Program-made: the position numbers and the translations under genes
The notes under the pieces: model-generated
Databases searched by the model: none
What the model was told of the DNA's origin: nothing
The model's input: only the letters and a program-made list of their open reading frames with translations
Assembly: GCA_013176395.1 (NCBI GenBank)
Contig: JABMLP010000030.1
Location: 62,001 to 126,000 of the forward strand
Direction: 5' to 3'
Length of the DNA: 64,000 nt
Origin: Venturia oleaginea
Lineage: Eukaryota; Ascomycota; Dothideomycetes; Venturiales; Venturiaceae
In this document: piece after piece, positions 22,226 to 34,374 of the stretch
How positions within the stretch are numbered: the first letter of the stretch is position 1
Layout: the number at the start of each line of letters is the position of its first letter

Positions 22226-23334
22226 CGATAGCATGGGATATTGAGCGTGTAATGGTGTGAGACGGGGAGGGACAAGTAGGCAAGGCCAGGTGGTCAGGGC
22301 TGTATTGTACATTTGGTTGCTTGCTTACGCTGTTGTACTTAATATTGTGGTTTTAGTGGTAGGAAGACACAGCGATAATAATTTTTTTGAAAAACGGATG
22401 TACATACTATTTACCTCTAGTAGACGAAGCGAATGAAAATATAGTAGTCTCATAAGCTGATAAAGTTCGAAGAAGAGGGAAAAGCCATATTCTTGTCCCC
22501 CTTCTAGGCTTCGGCTAGATGATTTCTCCAACTCGTTTTCATCTGTGAAAACTTCCTCCGTGACCATTTCCCATCCGTGGCTAAGGATGCGTTCAGTTCG
22601 GATTTAAGCAACCCCGTAATACGAGGTTTTTATTAGCATTACCGTAGCCGTATATAAATCGCCGATTTCACAGGTCCCCATAACATTCAACAGATTATCA
22701 ATATGTTTTTTTATTCCAGGATCCTCAGAATTCCCGCTGCGTACCTACTGAAGTTCCAGGACCGGTACATCCATCCCAAGGCGAGGCCGATTTCTAGCCA
22801 CGTGAAAGAGTCTATCTTGTAGCTATGCGGGGATAAGGAGATAGAGTAATGGAACGGTATTTATAGGTAAGGGACGGTAGTGGCGGGGAAGGGTTGTTGT
22901 ATAGAATTGGTCTCATAAATGACCGAATACTATAAATATTACTAGATTGATACTGACACTGACACTAGCTCTCTACCTTTAGAAGCTGTTTTTGGCATAT
23001 TTCCAGCCGTGTGAAAAGCGGGTTGTAAAATTGGACGCAAGTTTCCCCATCACCTATCAATACAATCTGGAGAGAGATTTTGTCAATTTCCCGGATTTGA
23101 ATTCTGGAACGAGATTTTGAATGTCGAAAGTGTTGAATTCGGACTGGGTTGCGACGCTTTCATATTGCTACACAATTGATGATTATCGCTCATGGTTGTT
23201 GACACTTTCTTGCCCTCTCGCGCCATGCCACACGCAAAATCTCTAGAATACATGAGTGGAATTTTTGCAGTCCCTGTTTTCGTCGTTGACAGTACCGAGA
23301 ACTCCGCCCAGCTCCTCTGTATAATTACACCCAT
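22226..23334. other. intergenic region between convergent VTC4 and PHB2
   Basis: 1.1 kb, rather AT-rich, with both 3' ends facing in. No supported gene or repeat. Confidence 0.5.
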
Positions 23335-24383
23335 TTACTTTGCCGCTCTTGCAGCCTTGTCGCTGGCCGTCTCCGTAACATTCAAGCCCAACCCGGTTGA
23401 GTCGAGGTAGACCTTGTTTGCCGACTTCTCCAAGATTTGAGCAATGTTCTTTGCATTTTCGAATTCCCTCAGGTTGACGTAACTCCTGCTCTTCTTGATG
23501 GCTTCACCGACCAACTCTGCGGAACGTGCCTCACCCTGTGCGCGCACGATCGTGGCTTGCTTCTCTTGACGGGCCTTGTCGACGACGAAGGCAGCACGCT
23601 GGGCATCTTGCTGAGCAACCTGCTTGGCCTCAACGGCAGCTGTGAATTCGGGGGAGAAAGCGAGGTGGGTGAGTGAGACATCGTCTAGGAGGATGTTGAA
23701 TCTTGCGGCTCTTCGGGTGAGTTGATCACGGATTAATCTTGAGACGTTCTCTCGCTGGGTGATCAATTGCGAGGCGTTGAACTGTGCGACGACGGATTTG
23801 AGGACTTCGTTTACGATGGAGGGGAGGACGCGCTCGTCGTAGTCTGTGCCTAACGTGCGGTATATTTGTGGTAGAGCATTGACTTGCGGACGCGAGAGGA
23901 CACGGCAGGTTATGTTGACCATCTGAAGATCTTTTGTTCCAGTAAGGGAGGCGATATTTCGTGGTCTTGCACGAACATCATAGGTGATTGGGGTTTCGAA
24001 CCACGGGATGCGGAAATGGGTTCCTGGTTGGAGTGGTAAGCATGAATGGATGTGAAAGAGCAGAATGTAGGTGTACCTTCAGGGTAGATTTCTGGCTTGA
24101 CACCTCCGACTCTTGTGTACTTGATTGCTCTGTGACCACCATCAACTATTCGCCATATCAGTCCACTGTCCCTGATATCAGTACAGCATCAAAGCATACC
24201 GTTGAACAAGGAATTATTCAATACAACAGCTCCACCACCAAGTAGCACCAGACCAACCAGTCCTCCTATGGCACCTTTGGGTCCTCCTCCTCCTGGTGGT
24301 CCGCCGAATCTCGCACCCTGGGCCTGAGCGCGCGCGAGCTGCCTCTGGAGATCCTGGAAGTTTTTGGGGAATCCACCAGACAT
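23335..24383 (-). CDS. PHB2: prohibitin-2
   Basis: Exons 24200-24383, 24077-24145 and 23335-24023 with introns of 54 and 53 bp encode 313 residues, the usual length. The N-terminal Gly/Pro-rich stretch is followed by one hydrophobic anchor ([20 protein letters not shown]), then [32 protein letters not shown] and the SPFH/PHB domain ([35 protein letters not shown]). The second half is a long coiled coil ([18 protein letters not shown]) ending in LYLD-like [12 protein letters not shown]. Phb1/Phb2 rings in the mitochondrial inner membrane hold proteases and stabilise cristae. Confidence 0.96.
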
Positions 24384-25030
24384 GACGGGTGGTTGTTGAT
24401 GGCAGGCTTGTGGGAATTGGGGTGGTTATAGAAAAAGGTCGAATGATGGAGCATTGCTTGGAGAGGTGGTAATTGAAAAAGCCACCTCCAATCACAGCAA
24501 AGCAGCTGCCAAGATGCTGGGGAAGCCGAATTAGGCAATGCTAAATAAGGGCTACTTGTCTATGCCCTCTCTCTATTCTCACTCCAATCCTTTCGGTCCT
24601 TGCTGTTGAACATTATGTGATATACTTACTAGTGTTGCTACTTGCGGCCGGATCAACTTCTCGCACCATGTACGGCAGAAGAGTTTCAACCGGCTGAAGC
24701 TAAACCCCGGCCTTGCCAGCCAAGCTCGCTCGGACTTTTAATATAACAACAGTTGGTGGTCATCAGAACGGACAGATGGCCCGTTTGAAACCAGAATCTC
24801 ATATTACACCACGCTGGCTGGCCCGGTGCAACCTACCACCATTCTGAACTCTTCCATTCTTTGCACCCTTGCCCGCGCTGAAGCAGAGCGCTGGGCGTAT
24901 ATTATATTCCATTCCCAAGGCCAGGTCTACATAACCGGACAGCCTTGCAAGACTCGGTCAAGTCGCCTCTATCTACCACAGTACAAGACAGATTGAAGAC
25001 ACCTGTCAGACGCGTCGACCAACAATCAAA
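24384..25030. other. divergent promoter region, PHB2 and lectin-like gene
   Basis: 647 bp without a supported gene; both neighbours are transcribed outward. CCAAT appears near 24486 (reverse) and 24578, compatible with promoter elements, though such short matches are common by chance. Confidence 0.45.
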
Positions 25031-26577
25031 ATGCATCTACCTCGAGGAATACTCCATGCCCTCGCCGCAACACTCACCTTCACCTCCGTCTGCGCCAAAG
25101 AATGGGACTATGAGCCGCAGTACAACGAAGCTGGCACCACTGAGTACCTGTCATGGGGCGTTCACGGCAGGGTTTGGGCAAAAGACCATCGCCATGTCCA
25201 AGGTTGGACTTTACATGGTGAAGGTGGTCACCATCCAGAGCTCCATTCCGATCGTATCGTCCTTACACCTATGTATCCCGGAAGTCAAAGAGGAGGAGTG
25301 TGGTCAGAAAAGGTCGAGAGCGACGATGAATGGGAAGTCGAGTTCAAGTTCAGGGCTAGTGGCCCACCAAAAGGAAGTGGTCTCTTCCAGATGTGGTATG
25401 CGGCCAATCCACAGGACGATGTCGGGTTAGCGAGTCTTTATACTGTAGGCAAGTTTGATGGCTTGCTTCTAGCCATTGGCACGTATCAAGGCAAGGGGAC
25501 CGTGAGGGCATTCCTGAACGACAAGACTATCAGCTTCAAGGATCATCATCATGTTGATAGCCTGGCTTTTGCGTCTTGCGATTTGAACTACAGGAACACA
25601 GGACACTTTATCAAGGTCAAAGTCAGACAGACAGCCTGGACTTTCGAAGTTGAAATAGACGACAGACATTGTTTCCAAACGCACAAGGTATGCTCGCCTC
25701 TCCTCTTCTACAAACCCCAACTTACAAGCAATAGATCCACCTCCCCCACGGCTACCACTTCGGTCTCACAGCCGCCTCAGCAGAAACCCCCGACTCCTTC
25801 GAAGTCTCCTCCTTCATAACCCACAAACTCATCGACGGCCAAAAGGTAATAAACGACGACCATCCCCACCCCAAAGACGAGAAAAACATGCACGGCAGCC
25901 ACGACACGTGGCTCCACGACGTCCAAGAGCACCTCCACCACGTAGATCCAGTAGACCACCCCGACCCACCCTCACACCGAAGCCACGATCCAGCCCACCA
26001 CTCCTACTCCTCCGACGACAGAGGCTGGTACTGGACCAACGAAAAGGATGAAATAAAAGATGAGCCCGCCATCCATTACAAGAGCGAGGCTGATCGATTC
26101 GCGGATCTGCACGATCGGTTGACGCTTCTGACCCATCAAAACACAATCCTCTTCAACGATTTGACGACGTTCAAAAAGGAGACGGAGGATAGACATGAGG
26201 CTTTATTACATTATGTGAAACCCCTCTACGATTACGCCGAGTACTCGAAGCATCAGATGGAGGTGTTGAGTAAAGATGTTCATAATGTTAAGCTCTTGGT
26301 GGAGGAGCATAGTCCTCGAGGTCACATCGAAGTTCTGAAACACAACGTGCAGAATGTTCATGATTCGTACCAAAATTTGGCGGAAGGTATGATGATCCCC
26401 TATCCCCTTTTCAATTTATCAAATTTCCGCCTCTAATCAATGACTTTAGGAATTCACAAGTCGAGTCCTCGGTTGGGTTTCTTGATGGCCGTTTTCATGG
26501 CTTTCCAGGTTATGTTACTGATTTCGTACGTGATTTACAAGAGGAGAATGAAGTCTCAGCCGAAGAAATATCTGTGA
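25031..26577 (+). CDS. ERGIC-53/Emp47-type L-type lectin cargo receptor
   Basis: Exons 25031-25687, 25735-26386 and 26450-26577 give 478 residues. A signal peptide ends near CAKEW. Residues about 30-260 form an L-type lectin domain: LHSDRIVLTPMYPGSQRGGV, WEVEFKFRASG, GSGLFQMWY, RNTGHFIKVKVRQ and PHGYHFGLTAAS. A strikingly His-rich linker follows (residues about 275-325), then a coiled-coil stalk (ADLHDRLTLLTHQN onward), one membrane span (FLMAVFMAFQVMLLISYVIY) and a short basic tail ending KKYL, a dilysine ER-retrieval signal. This architecture matches yeast Emp46/Emp47 and animal ERGIC-53, which ferry glycoproteins from ER to Golgi. The reading is strong, though naming Emp46 or Emp47 would be arbitrary. 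Confidence 0.88.
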
Positions 26578-26924
26578 GTGAGGAATGGAGTGGTCCAAGA
26601 GGGGCGGGCAGTAGAGGGGCGGGGCAGAAGAATGGCGCGATTGGAAAGGAAACAAATGTATATATAAGGCGTTTACTCACATACCGTTTGCGTGTACTAT
26701 ATTCAAGTTAGGTTGAACGACAAATTAGAAAATAGGATCAATCCAACTAGGAGGATGTGGTGAAAGTGATAATATATCTCTTGCTTAATATTAAGCTCGC
26801 TCATGGCCACATGGAAGAGAAGCATCAGAACTCTATCCTGCGCCCACCCGTAATCTATAACCCCGTCCCAACCCCATTCAACGCCGTCTAAAAGGAAACG
26901 GCCACCCAAATTCCCAGAATCGTA
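26578..26924. other. short spacer between convergent lectin and ATG7 genes
   Basis: 347 bp of 3' flanks; nothing else visible. Confidence 0.5.
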
Positions 26925-29178
26925 TCACAAAAGCTCGCCGTCCCCCCCATCATCCCCAGCCCCATCATCCTCACTCCAATCCAACTCCCCAGCAGCCTCC
27001 ATCTCCTCCGTCTTCCTCTGCAATTCTGCCAGTCCACTAATCTCTTCAACCCATCCCTTCTCATGGAGAGCCCTCTTAACAAAATCCCACCCCTCGTCAT
27101 TGTACCGCTGAACGATACCATCAGAACAGGCGGAACAACAATCAAAAGCCCGTCCCTCGATTGTCATATTCCGCCACTCGCTCAGATAACCCCGTATCGT
27201 GTGAGGCACGCCACCGAGTGGGTGTACAAATGTTGAATCGCCTGACGGACTGGGACCTGTCGAAGTCGCAGGTGCGCGTGCTCGTAGCGGATGTTGGAGT
27301 ATTGAGACGAGTAGTTCGACGAGCAGAGCGGAGGCAATGGGGGCAATGCCTGGTCTGGTAACTGTGCATTGTTGATCCAGCGTCGCATCGCTGATTGAAT
27401 CACCTGGCGCAACAACATCATTGCAGAAGTAGCATCCAAATTCCTTTTCGACTTCCGCACGGGGTTTGAGACCATGACGCATTACCACAAATGTATCGAA
27501 ACCTAGAGCAGCGTTCATGACAATCTTGCCGGCGGCTTTGCCTATGACTGTAGGTAGCCAGCGAGATTCTCGGCTGTCAAGCAGGAGAAATATTACGTCG
27601 TGTTCGTCTATTAGTTTTTTGAGAGCGTCAAACTCGGCCTTTGTTTTCTTTTCATCTAAGATTGGATGTCCAGCCATAGGGACATTCATGACATGACCTT
27701 GAGCATCAACCCCAGGGTATATCTCTTGGAGCATGTCTGCTGCTCGATGGGCTTTCTGTACGCCACCATTCAGGCAATCTTTGAAGTCGAAAAGAGGCTG
27801 TCGTACTGGGTTGGAGAACGAGACAGTTGCATTGTCCACGAATGTTATCTTGCGAACACCCCAGCCCATTAGGTTCCTGGATACATAAGATCCCAACGTT
27901 CCCGCACCAAGCAGTAGACATTTGGTGTTTTTGACAACGTCGAGATCGATACCGGGTGCTATCCGCCATTTGATTAATTTCAGGTTCAAGTCAACGGCTT
28001 GATCTGCTAGGCGTGATGGGTCCATATATTCAGCTAGGTCCACTGTCCGGCTTGTAAGTTTATTTTGGTTGTCGCGTTCCCAACCTGTGATCTTCGGCAA
28101 CGCAGGAACCTTCCTGGTGCCACCTGGCGACCTTTCTTCAGGTGGAACTGGCGCGGTTGATTTAAGATGAAGAATAAGGCTATTCGCTTGATCCCGACTT
28201 CGATGTGTATCCCTGTAACAAAGGATCTGAACGTCGTCAAGATGGAAAAGCTGCCGTACCAATACGAGAAGGTTTCGCAGCATCCAGCCAGGGTTCTTGG
28301 AATAATTTGAAGGGTCCGCAAAGCCGATATACTGATCTTGTGGATCGACCCCTCTGAAGAAGTCGTTCTTGAACGCCGACAACGATTTGACGACCCATTG
28401 GAAACCGAGCTCTTCGTGTAGTCCGGGTGTCTGTGGCGTCTTTGGTCGTGAGTCCTCACCCTCTTCACTCTGCTGTTGCGAGAGATGATGCCGATGCACG
28501 CGCTTTGCGAGGAAGAACCCGTGCTGTCGCGAGTCCACACTATACTTCCATGTTTGTACTGAGTCCACAAGTAGCGTTGTCTCTTTCGATGTGAGTCTCT
28601 TCGGCTCCTCTCCTTTGACCAACCTCCAGGGTGGATCGGAATGTAAGGCTGGGAAGGCGAAGTGGTAGGTAAACTTGTATTTCTTCAGGTTGGCGAAGGA
28701 TATGGCGTAAAAGGAGCAAAGAAGTGAAGGGCAAGAGTATATCGTTTCGTCGTGTATCGAGTCCCATATCTTTCGCTGTTAGTATACGTCTGAATAGGAA
28801 GATGACCTCCCGCGTACCGTTTGAGCAGATAATTGTAACACTTTGATCCTGTCGGCGTTCCTGTATTCTTCTATGGTGTTGAAGTTCCTGATATATCCCT
28901 CGGCGCGATAATAGCCTTGCCCGGGCATCCTACGCGTCTCTGTTAGCTATGTGCCGCGTCGATAGTATGTTGCCATACTGGTCCGTGGTAAGAGCGGTGC
29001 CATGGATCTGCATGCGACCGGACCGCTCTGGTCTATCCACTGGTCGGACTTCATATAGGCCTAGGACTTTGCGCGCCGAGTCGTTCAAGCGGTCATGGTT
29101 GATCTTGAGAGATGCGAGGGCGGCATAGAAGGAGAGCTCGATATCCGACGTCCACGGGGCGTACTGAAGGGTGGCCAT
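26925..29178 (-). CDS. ATG7: autophagy E1-like activating enzyme Atg7
   Basis: Exons 28979-29178, 28818-28929 and 26925-28769 encode 718 residues. The N-terminal domain ([55 protein letters not shown]) is the Atg3/Atg10-binding part. The C-terminal half is the adenylation domain: [20 protein letters not shown] near residue 392, [31 protein letters not shown], zinc-binding CYFC and CSAC pairs, and the catalytic Cys in [10 protein letters not shown] (about residue 572). An acidic tail ends the protein. Atg7 activates Atg8 and Atg12 for conjugation in autophagy. The acceptor of intron 2 could be either of two AGs six bases apart; I chose the one giving SAQT|IWDSI. Confidence 0.96.
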
Positions 29179-30133
29179 AGTTGAATGTTGTTGGAGAAAG
29201 ATACTCGGCTACTGGATGTTGGGCAGCTCAAGATATATCAGCTGGTCGGGGAGTCATGCGGTTTGTATCTCGTGAATCGTCACTTTATGGGGGTTCTATG
29301 AGGCTGGGGCTGGCTTAAATACTTCCGGCTTCGCTTGTAGAGGGGCACCCCTTGATTCCGCCCCTCCAACTCAAGAACAATACACACTTCTCGTAGCACA
29401 TCTGTTTGGTATCCCAGATATTAAGTCACACACTGCCGACAGCGTAGGCCTGTCTGAACACTTTTTGTTTGTCTATTCCGACATTGTACTCATCAACTCC
29501 CAGTCCGACTAAGCTTGGCGTATGTTTGAGCAAATCTGATGATATCGAGCAGTCCAATACGACTTTGCTTGAGCTTTCCGAGCCGATCAAGAAAAGCGTC
29601 TCGAGCTCCGGCATGGTTGAGCCATCCCTTTATGAATATGTGGTTGGACTCGGCCATTGAGCAATTGAATTTCAACTCGAAATGGCGGATAGAGGTCTTA
29701 GCCTCGAAGCTCGTAGGTGTCCACATTGGGGGTTGTGATACCTTTGAAGCCAATTCCTAGCACGATCAAGCGTGTTTGAGAAGTTTTTGTTTAGCTGAGG
29801 TCCGACAGGATGAAAATTGACACAGTAACGAGTCAAGAAGATGCTGAAGGGATCAACGTTGATAATGGGACATCGACGCGAACCTTGCACGCTTTCACGT
29901 GAGAATATCGGTTCAAATTCGACTCAAAGTGTCGTCCAATGACAGAGAGCTGGATATTGTAGAAACTGAGAAGTTGATAAATAGGTTGGTGCACTTCTAA
30001 CAGCGACTGAAACTCGTTGTCTTTGTTGTACCCGAGCCCCTGTCCTTGGCCGTCCTGCTGTTACTCCAAGAAATATACACGCCTTCAGGTTCCACCAAAA
30101 TCAAACCGGCGTCTTGCTTTGACACCCTTCACT
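29179..30133. other. divergent region between ATG7 and the dCMP deaminase gene
   Basis: 955 bp. Open frames at 29426-29890 on the minus strand look random. It holds both promoters. Confidence 0.45.
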
Positions 30134-31310
30134 ATGCTGATTGCTATCTGTGGCGGTACCTACAGCCTCAATTCCATAATTAGACTTAGGACTAACCCGA
30201 ACCTTAGGCATTGCGGCCGGCAAATCTTCAATAGCTACATATCTTGTAACAGAGCACAATTTCACGCGTATACACCTCCATCGTACCTCACCACCGCCCA
30301 CTATAGAGCAAGGCGTCTCGAATTCACAGATTCCAAAGGATCCACCGTCTAAAGATGAGCCAACATTTCATACTGTCGAACATCTACTCGATTTCGTAAC
30401 TTCAAAATGGCAACAACATTGGGTAACGACAGATATCTGGGACGAGAAAATCTTGGATTGGCTTCTACATCGTCCCTTTTTCCTTCTCGTAAGCGTAGAC
30501 GCGCCAATTACTCTACGCTGGGAAAGGTTCAAAGCTAGGTACGGCCTCCCCATACGTCCATACAACAAAACCCTAACAACCCGAAAAAGATGTATATCCC
30601 ACAACCTAACACCACCCTCCCTAACCGACTTCGTATTACGAAATGACACCCACCTCTACGCCCCCACTCACGGTCTAGCACCTCTAATCCACCGCGCCCA
30701 CTTACATATCCTAAACACCACTTCCAACTTAGAAAATCTATCCACCTCCCTCTTCACCCTCGACCTCCCAAACCCCTCCCGCCTCCGCCCAACATGGGAC
30801 CAATACTTCATGCAACTCGCCGACCTCGCCGCCCGCCGCTCAAACTGCATGAAACGCGCCGTCGGCTGCGTCCTCGTCCGCGACAAACGTGTAATAAGCA
30901 CAGGCTACAACGGCACACCCCGCGGCATAAGAAACTGCAACGAAGGCGGTTGTAAACGCTGTAACGGCGGTACGGCTGGTGGGACGGGGTTGGATAGTTG
31001 TTTATGTCTTCACGCGGAGGAGAATGCGCTTTTGGAGGCTGGGAGGGATAGGTTGAGGGATGGGAGTATTCTTTATTGTAACACCTGTCCTTGTTTGACT
31101 TGTAGTGTTAAGATTGCGCAGGTGGGGATTGGTGAGGTGGTTTATAGTAAGGGGTATAGTGTGGATGATATGTCTGCTGCTGTTTTGAAAGAGGCGGGTG
31201 TGCAGTTGAGGCAGTTTTCGCCGCCGAAGGAAGGCTTGGTGGATTTGAATGGTCGGAATGAGGAGGTTGGACTTCTGCGAAGGGTGGAGGGGAGTTTGGC
31301 GTTAAGTTGA
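30134..31310 (+). CDS. DCD1: deoxycytidylate (dCMP) deaminase with N-terminal P-loop domain
   Basis: Exon 1 is only 22 nt (30134-30155); exon 2 is 30208-31310; total 374 residues. Splicing joins MLIAICGG to IAAGKSS, making a P-loop (GGIAAGKS, residues 7-14), so the N-terminal domain looks like a P-loop nucleoside-kinase or dephospho-CoA-kinase-like fold (VDAPITLRWERFKARYG fits). The C-terminal part is the zinc deaminase: CMKRAVGCVLVRDKRVISTG, HAEENAL at about 276-281 with the catalytic Glu, and TCPCLTC with zinc Cys at about 303 and 306. It should turn dCMP into dUMP for dTMP synthesis. This two-domain layout is seen in other fungal Dcd1 proteins. Third positions are C-rich early and G-rich late in the exon. 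Confidence 0.92.
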
Positions 31311-31420
31311 GTTTCTGTCGAGAGGAGATCGTGGGTAGGAAGTGCGTGTGTGTGTATAGTCTGTGCAAAGATACCCAAGATACAGCAGGTTTGCAAACCA
31401 CAGAACGAACAAGCCAGAAA

Positions 31421-31768
31421 TCATGATAATAGGAACAGACAAGCGTAAATTTTGGAACTAAAATCTAACTTCATAGTCTGATAGTAGACTTGTAATCTGA
31501 ATGGAAAAGGCAACGTCGGACCCTTCGACCTCATCTTCTTGGCGTTTGCAATCCATACTGGGTCACTCGCCTCCTTGATGCTCATATACAATTTCTCTCC
31601 CTTGAAAGACGCAAAAACAAAAGCAGCAGACTCGGCCTAGTAAGGCTTTCCTACGTAATACAAATGCTTCTCAATAGTCGTTCCGAGCCCAAGCCGTGTC
31701 AGCAAAGCGTAGGTTAAATCTGATTTCTGGCATTCCATATGGAGATCGTAGGAGAAAAACAGAGGCAT
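31421..31768 (-). pseudogene. possible small unknown gene with one in-frame stop
   Basis: Leftward from ATG 31768 the frame reads MPLFFSYDLHMECQK, then ALLTRLGLGTTIEKHLYYVG, stops at TAG 31637-31639, and continues in the same frame as SAAFVFASFKGEKLYMSIKE and SDPVWIANAKKMRSKGPTL to TGA 31421-31423. The sequence beyond the stop is as protein-like as that before it, suggesting one protein of about 115 residues with a nonsense codon. The frame is also open upstream to about 31897. No family recognised; chance openness is a real alternative. Confidence 0.3.
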
Positions 31769-31991
31769 ATTTTCTTCACGAAGACATGTTGTTGGAGGAA
31801 AAGATGTAGGGAGGCGTTTGGCGTTGATATTGGCTGAGATCCCCTGCTTGGTGGGAGGGAGCTGTAGCGGCTTGGAATAGTGGGGTCCCCTACTCAATTA
31901 GTTAGTCGACCTGCTTTGTTCGAACCTCCAAGTCTGCAGTCGACTATTTCACAAATCGGCCTCGAGATAGATGCACCAATCTTCGTGATTT

Positions 31992-33957
31992 ATGCTGTCC
32001 AGAGGAGTCCGATCCTCTGCGCGATGGATCACACGCCCTCATCCAGCCATCCATGGCATTAAAATCACCCAATGGCTGCCCATACGACGATGTATCGCAA
32101 CGCTGACAACAGACGAAACCACACCAGTAGTCTCACTACGAAAACAGCTGAAGGATGAAGCAAAACAGAAGCGCTTAGACATAAAAGCTGGCATCTACAA
32201 ATCTCCCTCGGAGGAAGACCTGGCTCTAGAAGATTGGGAATTGACGGTTGGCATTGAAATACATGCCGAGCTCAATACTGCTAGGAAGCTCTTCTCAGAT
32301 GCTGCCACTTCTAATAATGAGGAGCCGAACTCCAATGTTTCGCTCTTTGATCTCGCATATCCCGGCTCGCAGCCCATCTTTCAGACTGCTACCTTACTGC
32401 CGGCATTACGTGCTGCCATAGCTCTCAATTGTGACATACAGCACAAGAGTAGCTTTGATCGGAAGCACTATTTCTACCAGGATCAGCCGGCAGGATATCA
32501 AATCACACAGTACTATGGTAGATTAGCAAATGTCACAACTCGTAATTTCATGGCTGACGCATTGATCAGAGCCTTTTGCACGAGACGGAAGTATCACTCT
32601 TTACAAACACGATGGCATTGCGCCCGAAGACGGAGAAGAGATAGTCATTGGCATCAAGCAGGTCCAGATGGAGCAGGATACAGCAAAGACGATACAAGAG
32701 ACGGCCACCATCAGCTTGCTCGATTTCAATCGCGTCTCACATCCTCTGATCGAAATCATCACTTTACCACATATTCACCATCCATCGACTGCTGCAGCGT
32801 GTGTTCGAAAGATACAGACTATACTCAAGAGTGTCAATGCATGTACCGCAGGCATGGAAATAGGAGGGCTACGTGCAGATGTCAATGTGTCCGTTCGCAG
32901 GCGACATGATAACAGCACTGCTCGAAGGGGACATCAATACTACGGAGTCACAGGTCTTGGCCAAAGGACGGAGATCAAGAACCTTAGTAGTTTCAAAGCT
33001 GTTGAAGAAGCTATTGTGGCGGAGAGAAACCGCCAAATACGCATCCTCGGAAATGGCGGTGTCGTCGAAGGAGAGACTCGTGGTTGGACACTGGGCAGCA
33101 CGGAGACCAGGAGACTGAGAGGCAAGGAAGGCGAAGTAGATTATCGCTACATGCCTGATCCAGATATACAACCAGTCTTCATTTCTGATGTATGTCTAGC
33201 ACTCCTATACGTGATCCATGATGGTAGTGCTAACAGTACACAGGAGCTTGTAAACCACCTTCGCTCTACCTTGCCAACTCTGCCAGACTCAGCTTTAGTC
33301 ACTCTTACGACTGATCCGGCACACGGCTTAACAATGAAGGATGCAAAAACACTGCTTTCTTCCGAAGACGGTGATCGACTCGAGTACTACTTCGACGTGC
33401 ATGCTCTACTCCAGGCCAAGGAAAAGGTCGAATTACCAAAGCAGCTGGGTCGTGTGGTGGGAAACTGGTATGTGGTAGTCGAAGAATTTGCTCGTCTTAG
33501 CTAATATTCCATCAGGGTCATTCATGAGTTGGGAGGATTGTTCTCCAAGGCTGAAACTCCCTGGTCCGCTCAACAGGTCTCATCCTCTTCACTTGCAGCC
33601 ATTATTTCCAAGGTCCTGCAAAAGAAGATCTCCCACGACTCGGGTAAGAAGATCATGGCCATGATCTTTGCTGGTGATGAGCGCCGTGTGAGTATTATCG
33701 CCAAGGAAAATAAGATGATTGTGCAAGCTATCTCTGAGGACATCTATACCCAAAACGCTGAAGCCCTACTTAGAGAGAACCCAGAAATAGCCAGAGCGAT
33801 AAAAGAGAAGGGCCAACAAGGGAAGATAATGTGGTTCGTGGGCCAGATGATGAAAACAATGAGCAAAGAAGCAGGTGGGGGAAGCGTCAAGCCCGATCTG
33901 GCAAAAGTGGCAATCATCAAGGCATTGGACAAACCAGCACCAAACAGCGAACCGTGA
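31992..33957 (+). CDS. PET112: mitochondrial glutamyl-tRNA(Gln) amidotransferase subunit B
   Basis: Exons 31992-32517, 32570-33189, 33244-33467 and 33516-33957 give 603 residues. The first 40 residues are Arg/Ser-rich, a mitochondrial presequence. The GatB core is clear: [117 protein letters not shown]. The C-terminal helical YqeY-like domain follows ([14 protein letters not shown]). With GatA and GatF it converts Glu-tRNA(Gln) to Gln-tRNA(Gln) in mitochondria. Intron 2 (54 bp) is a multiple of three without stops, so unspliced RNA would insert 18 residues. Confidence 0.95.
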
Positions 33958-34374
33958 CACTGGGAGAACTATATGTCTAAGTTAAGTGTCGTGGTGTTGT
34001 GCCGTTATGGAACCAAAATAGAAGGCGCGGCGCGTTGTATTTCTACCTCGTACATTCCAACGGTTTTCTGGGGCGGGACCACATTGTTTATTGAGATTGC
34101 CTACTTTCTCTGACTACCACAAACACGCAACATGACCCATAACCCACATTCTTCTATTGATAAACACTAAAGCCTCCATTCAATCACTGGCTTCTTTATA
34201 AGTTACCTCCAATACCCTCGACAGGTCTTCTGAGACAATTCCTGGCCCGACCGTTCCGATCGTTCCGACTCGAACAGCCTTTCCACAACGCGCCGTACCG
34301 CTGTCATCCACGATTCGCATACCACACACACACGTAATTTAGAAACTCCAACACTACCATTTTGGCAAACCATC
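33958..34374. other. spacer between PET112 and the unknown acidic-protein gene
   Basis: 417 bp with the 3' flank of PET112 and the promoter of the next gene. CA repeats occur just upstream of the next start (34321-34332). Confidence 0.5.

Noticed and set aside
25829..26196. Minus-strand Arg/Gly/Val-rich frames
   Set aside because: Antisense of the His-rich linker of the lectin gene.
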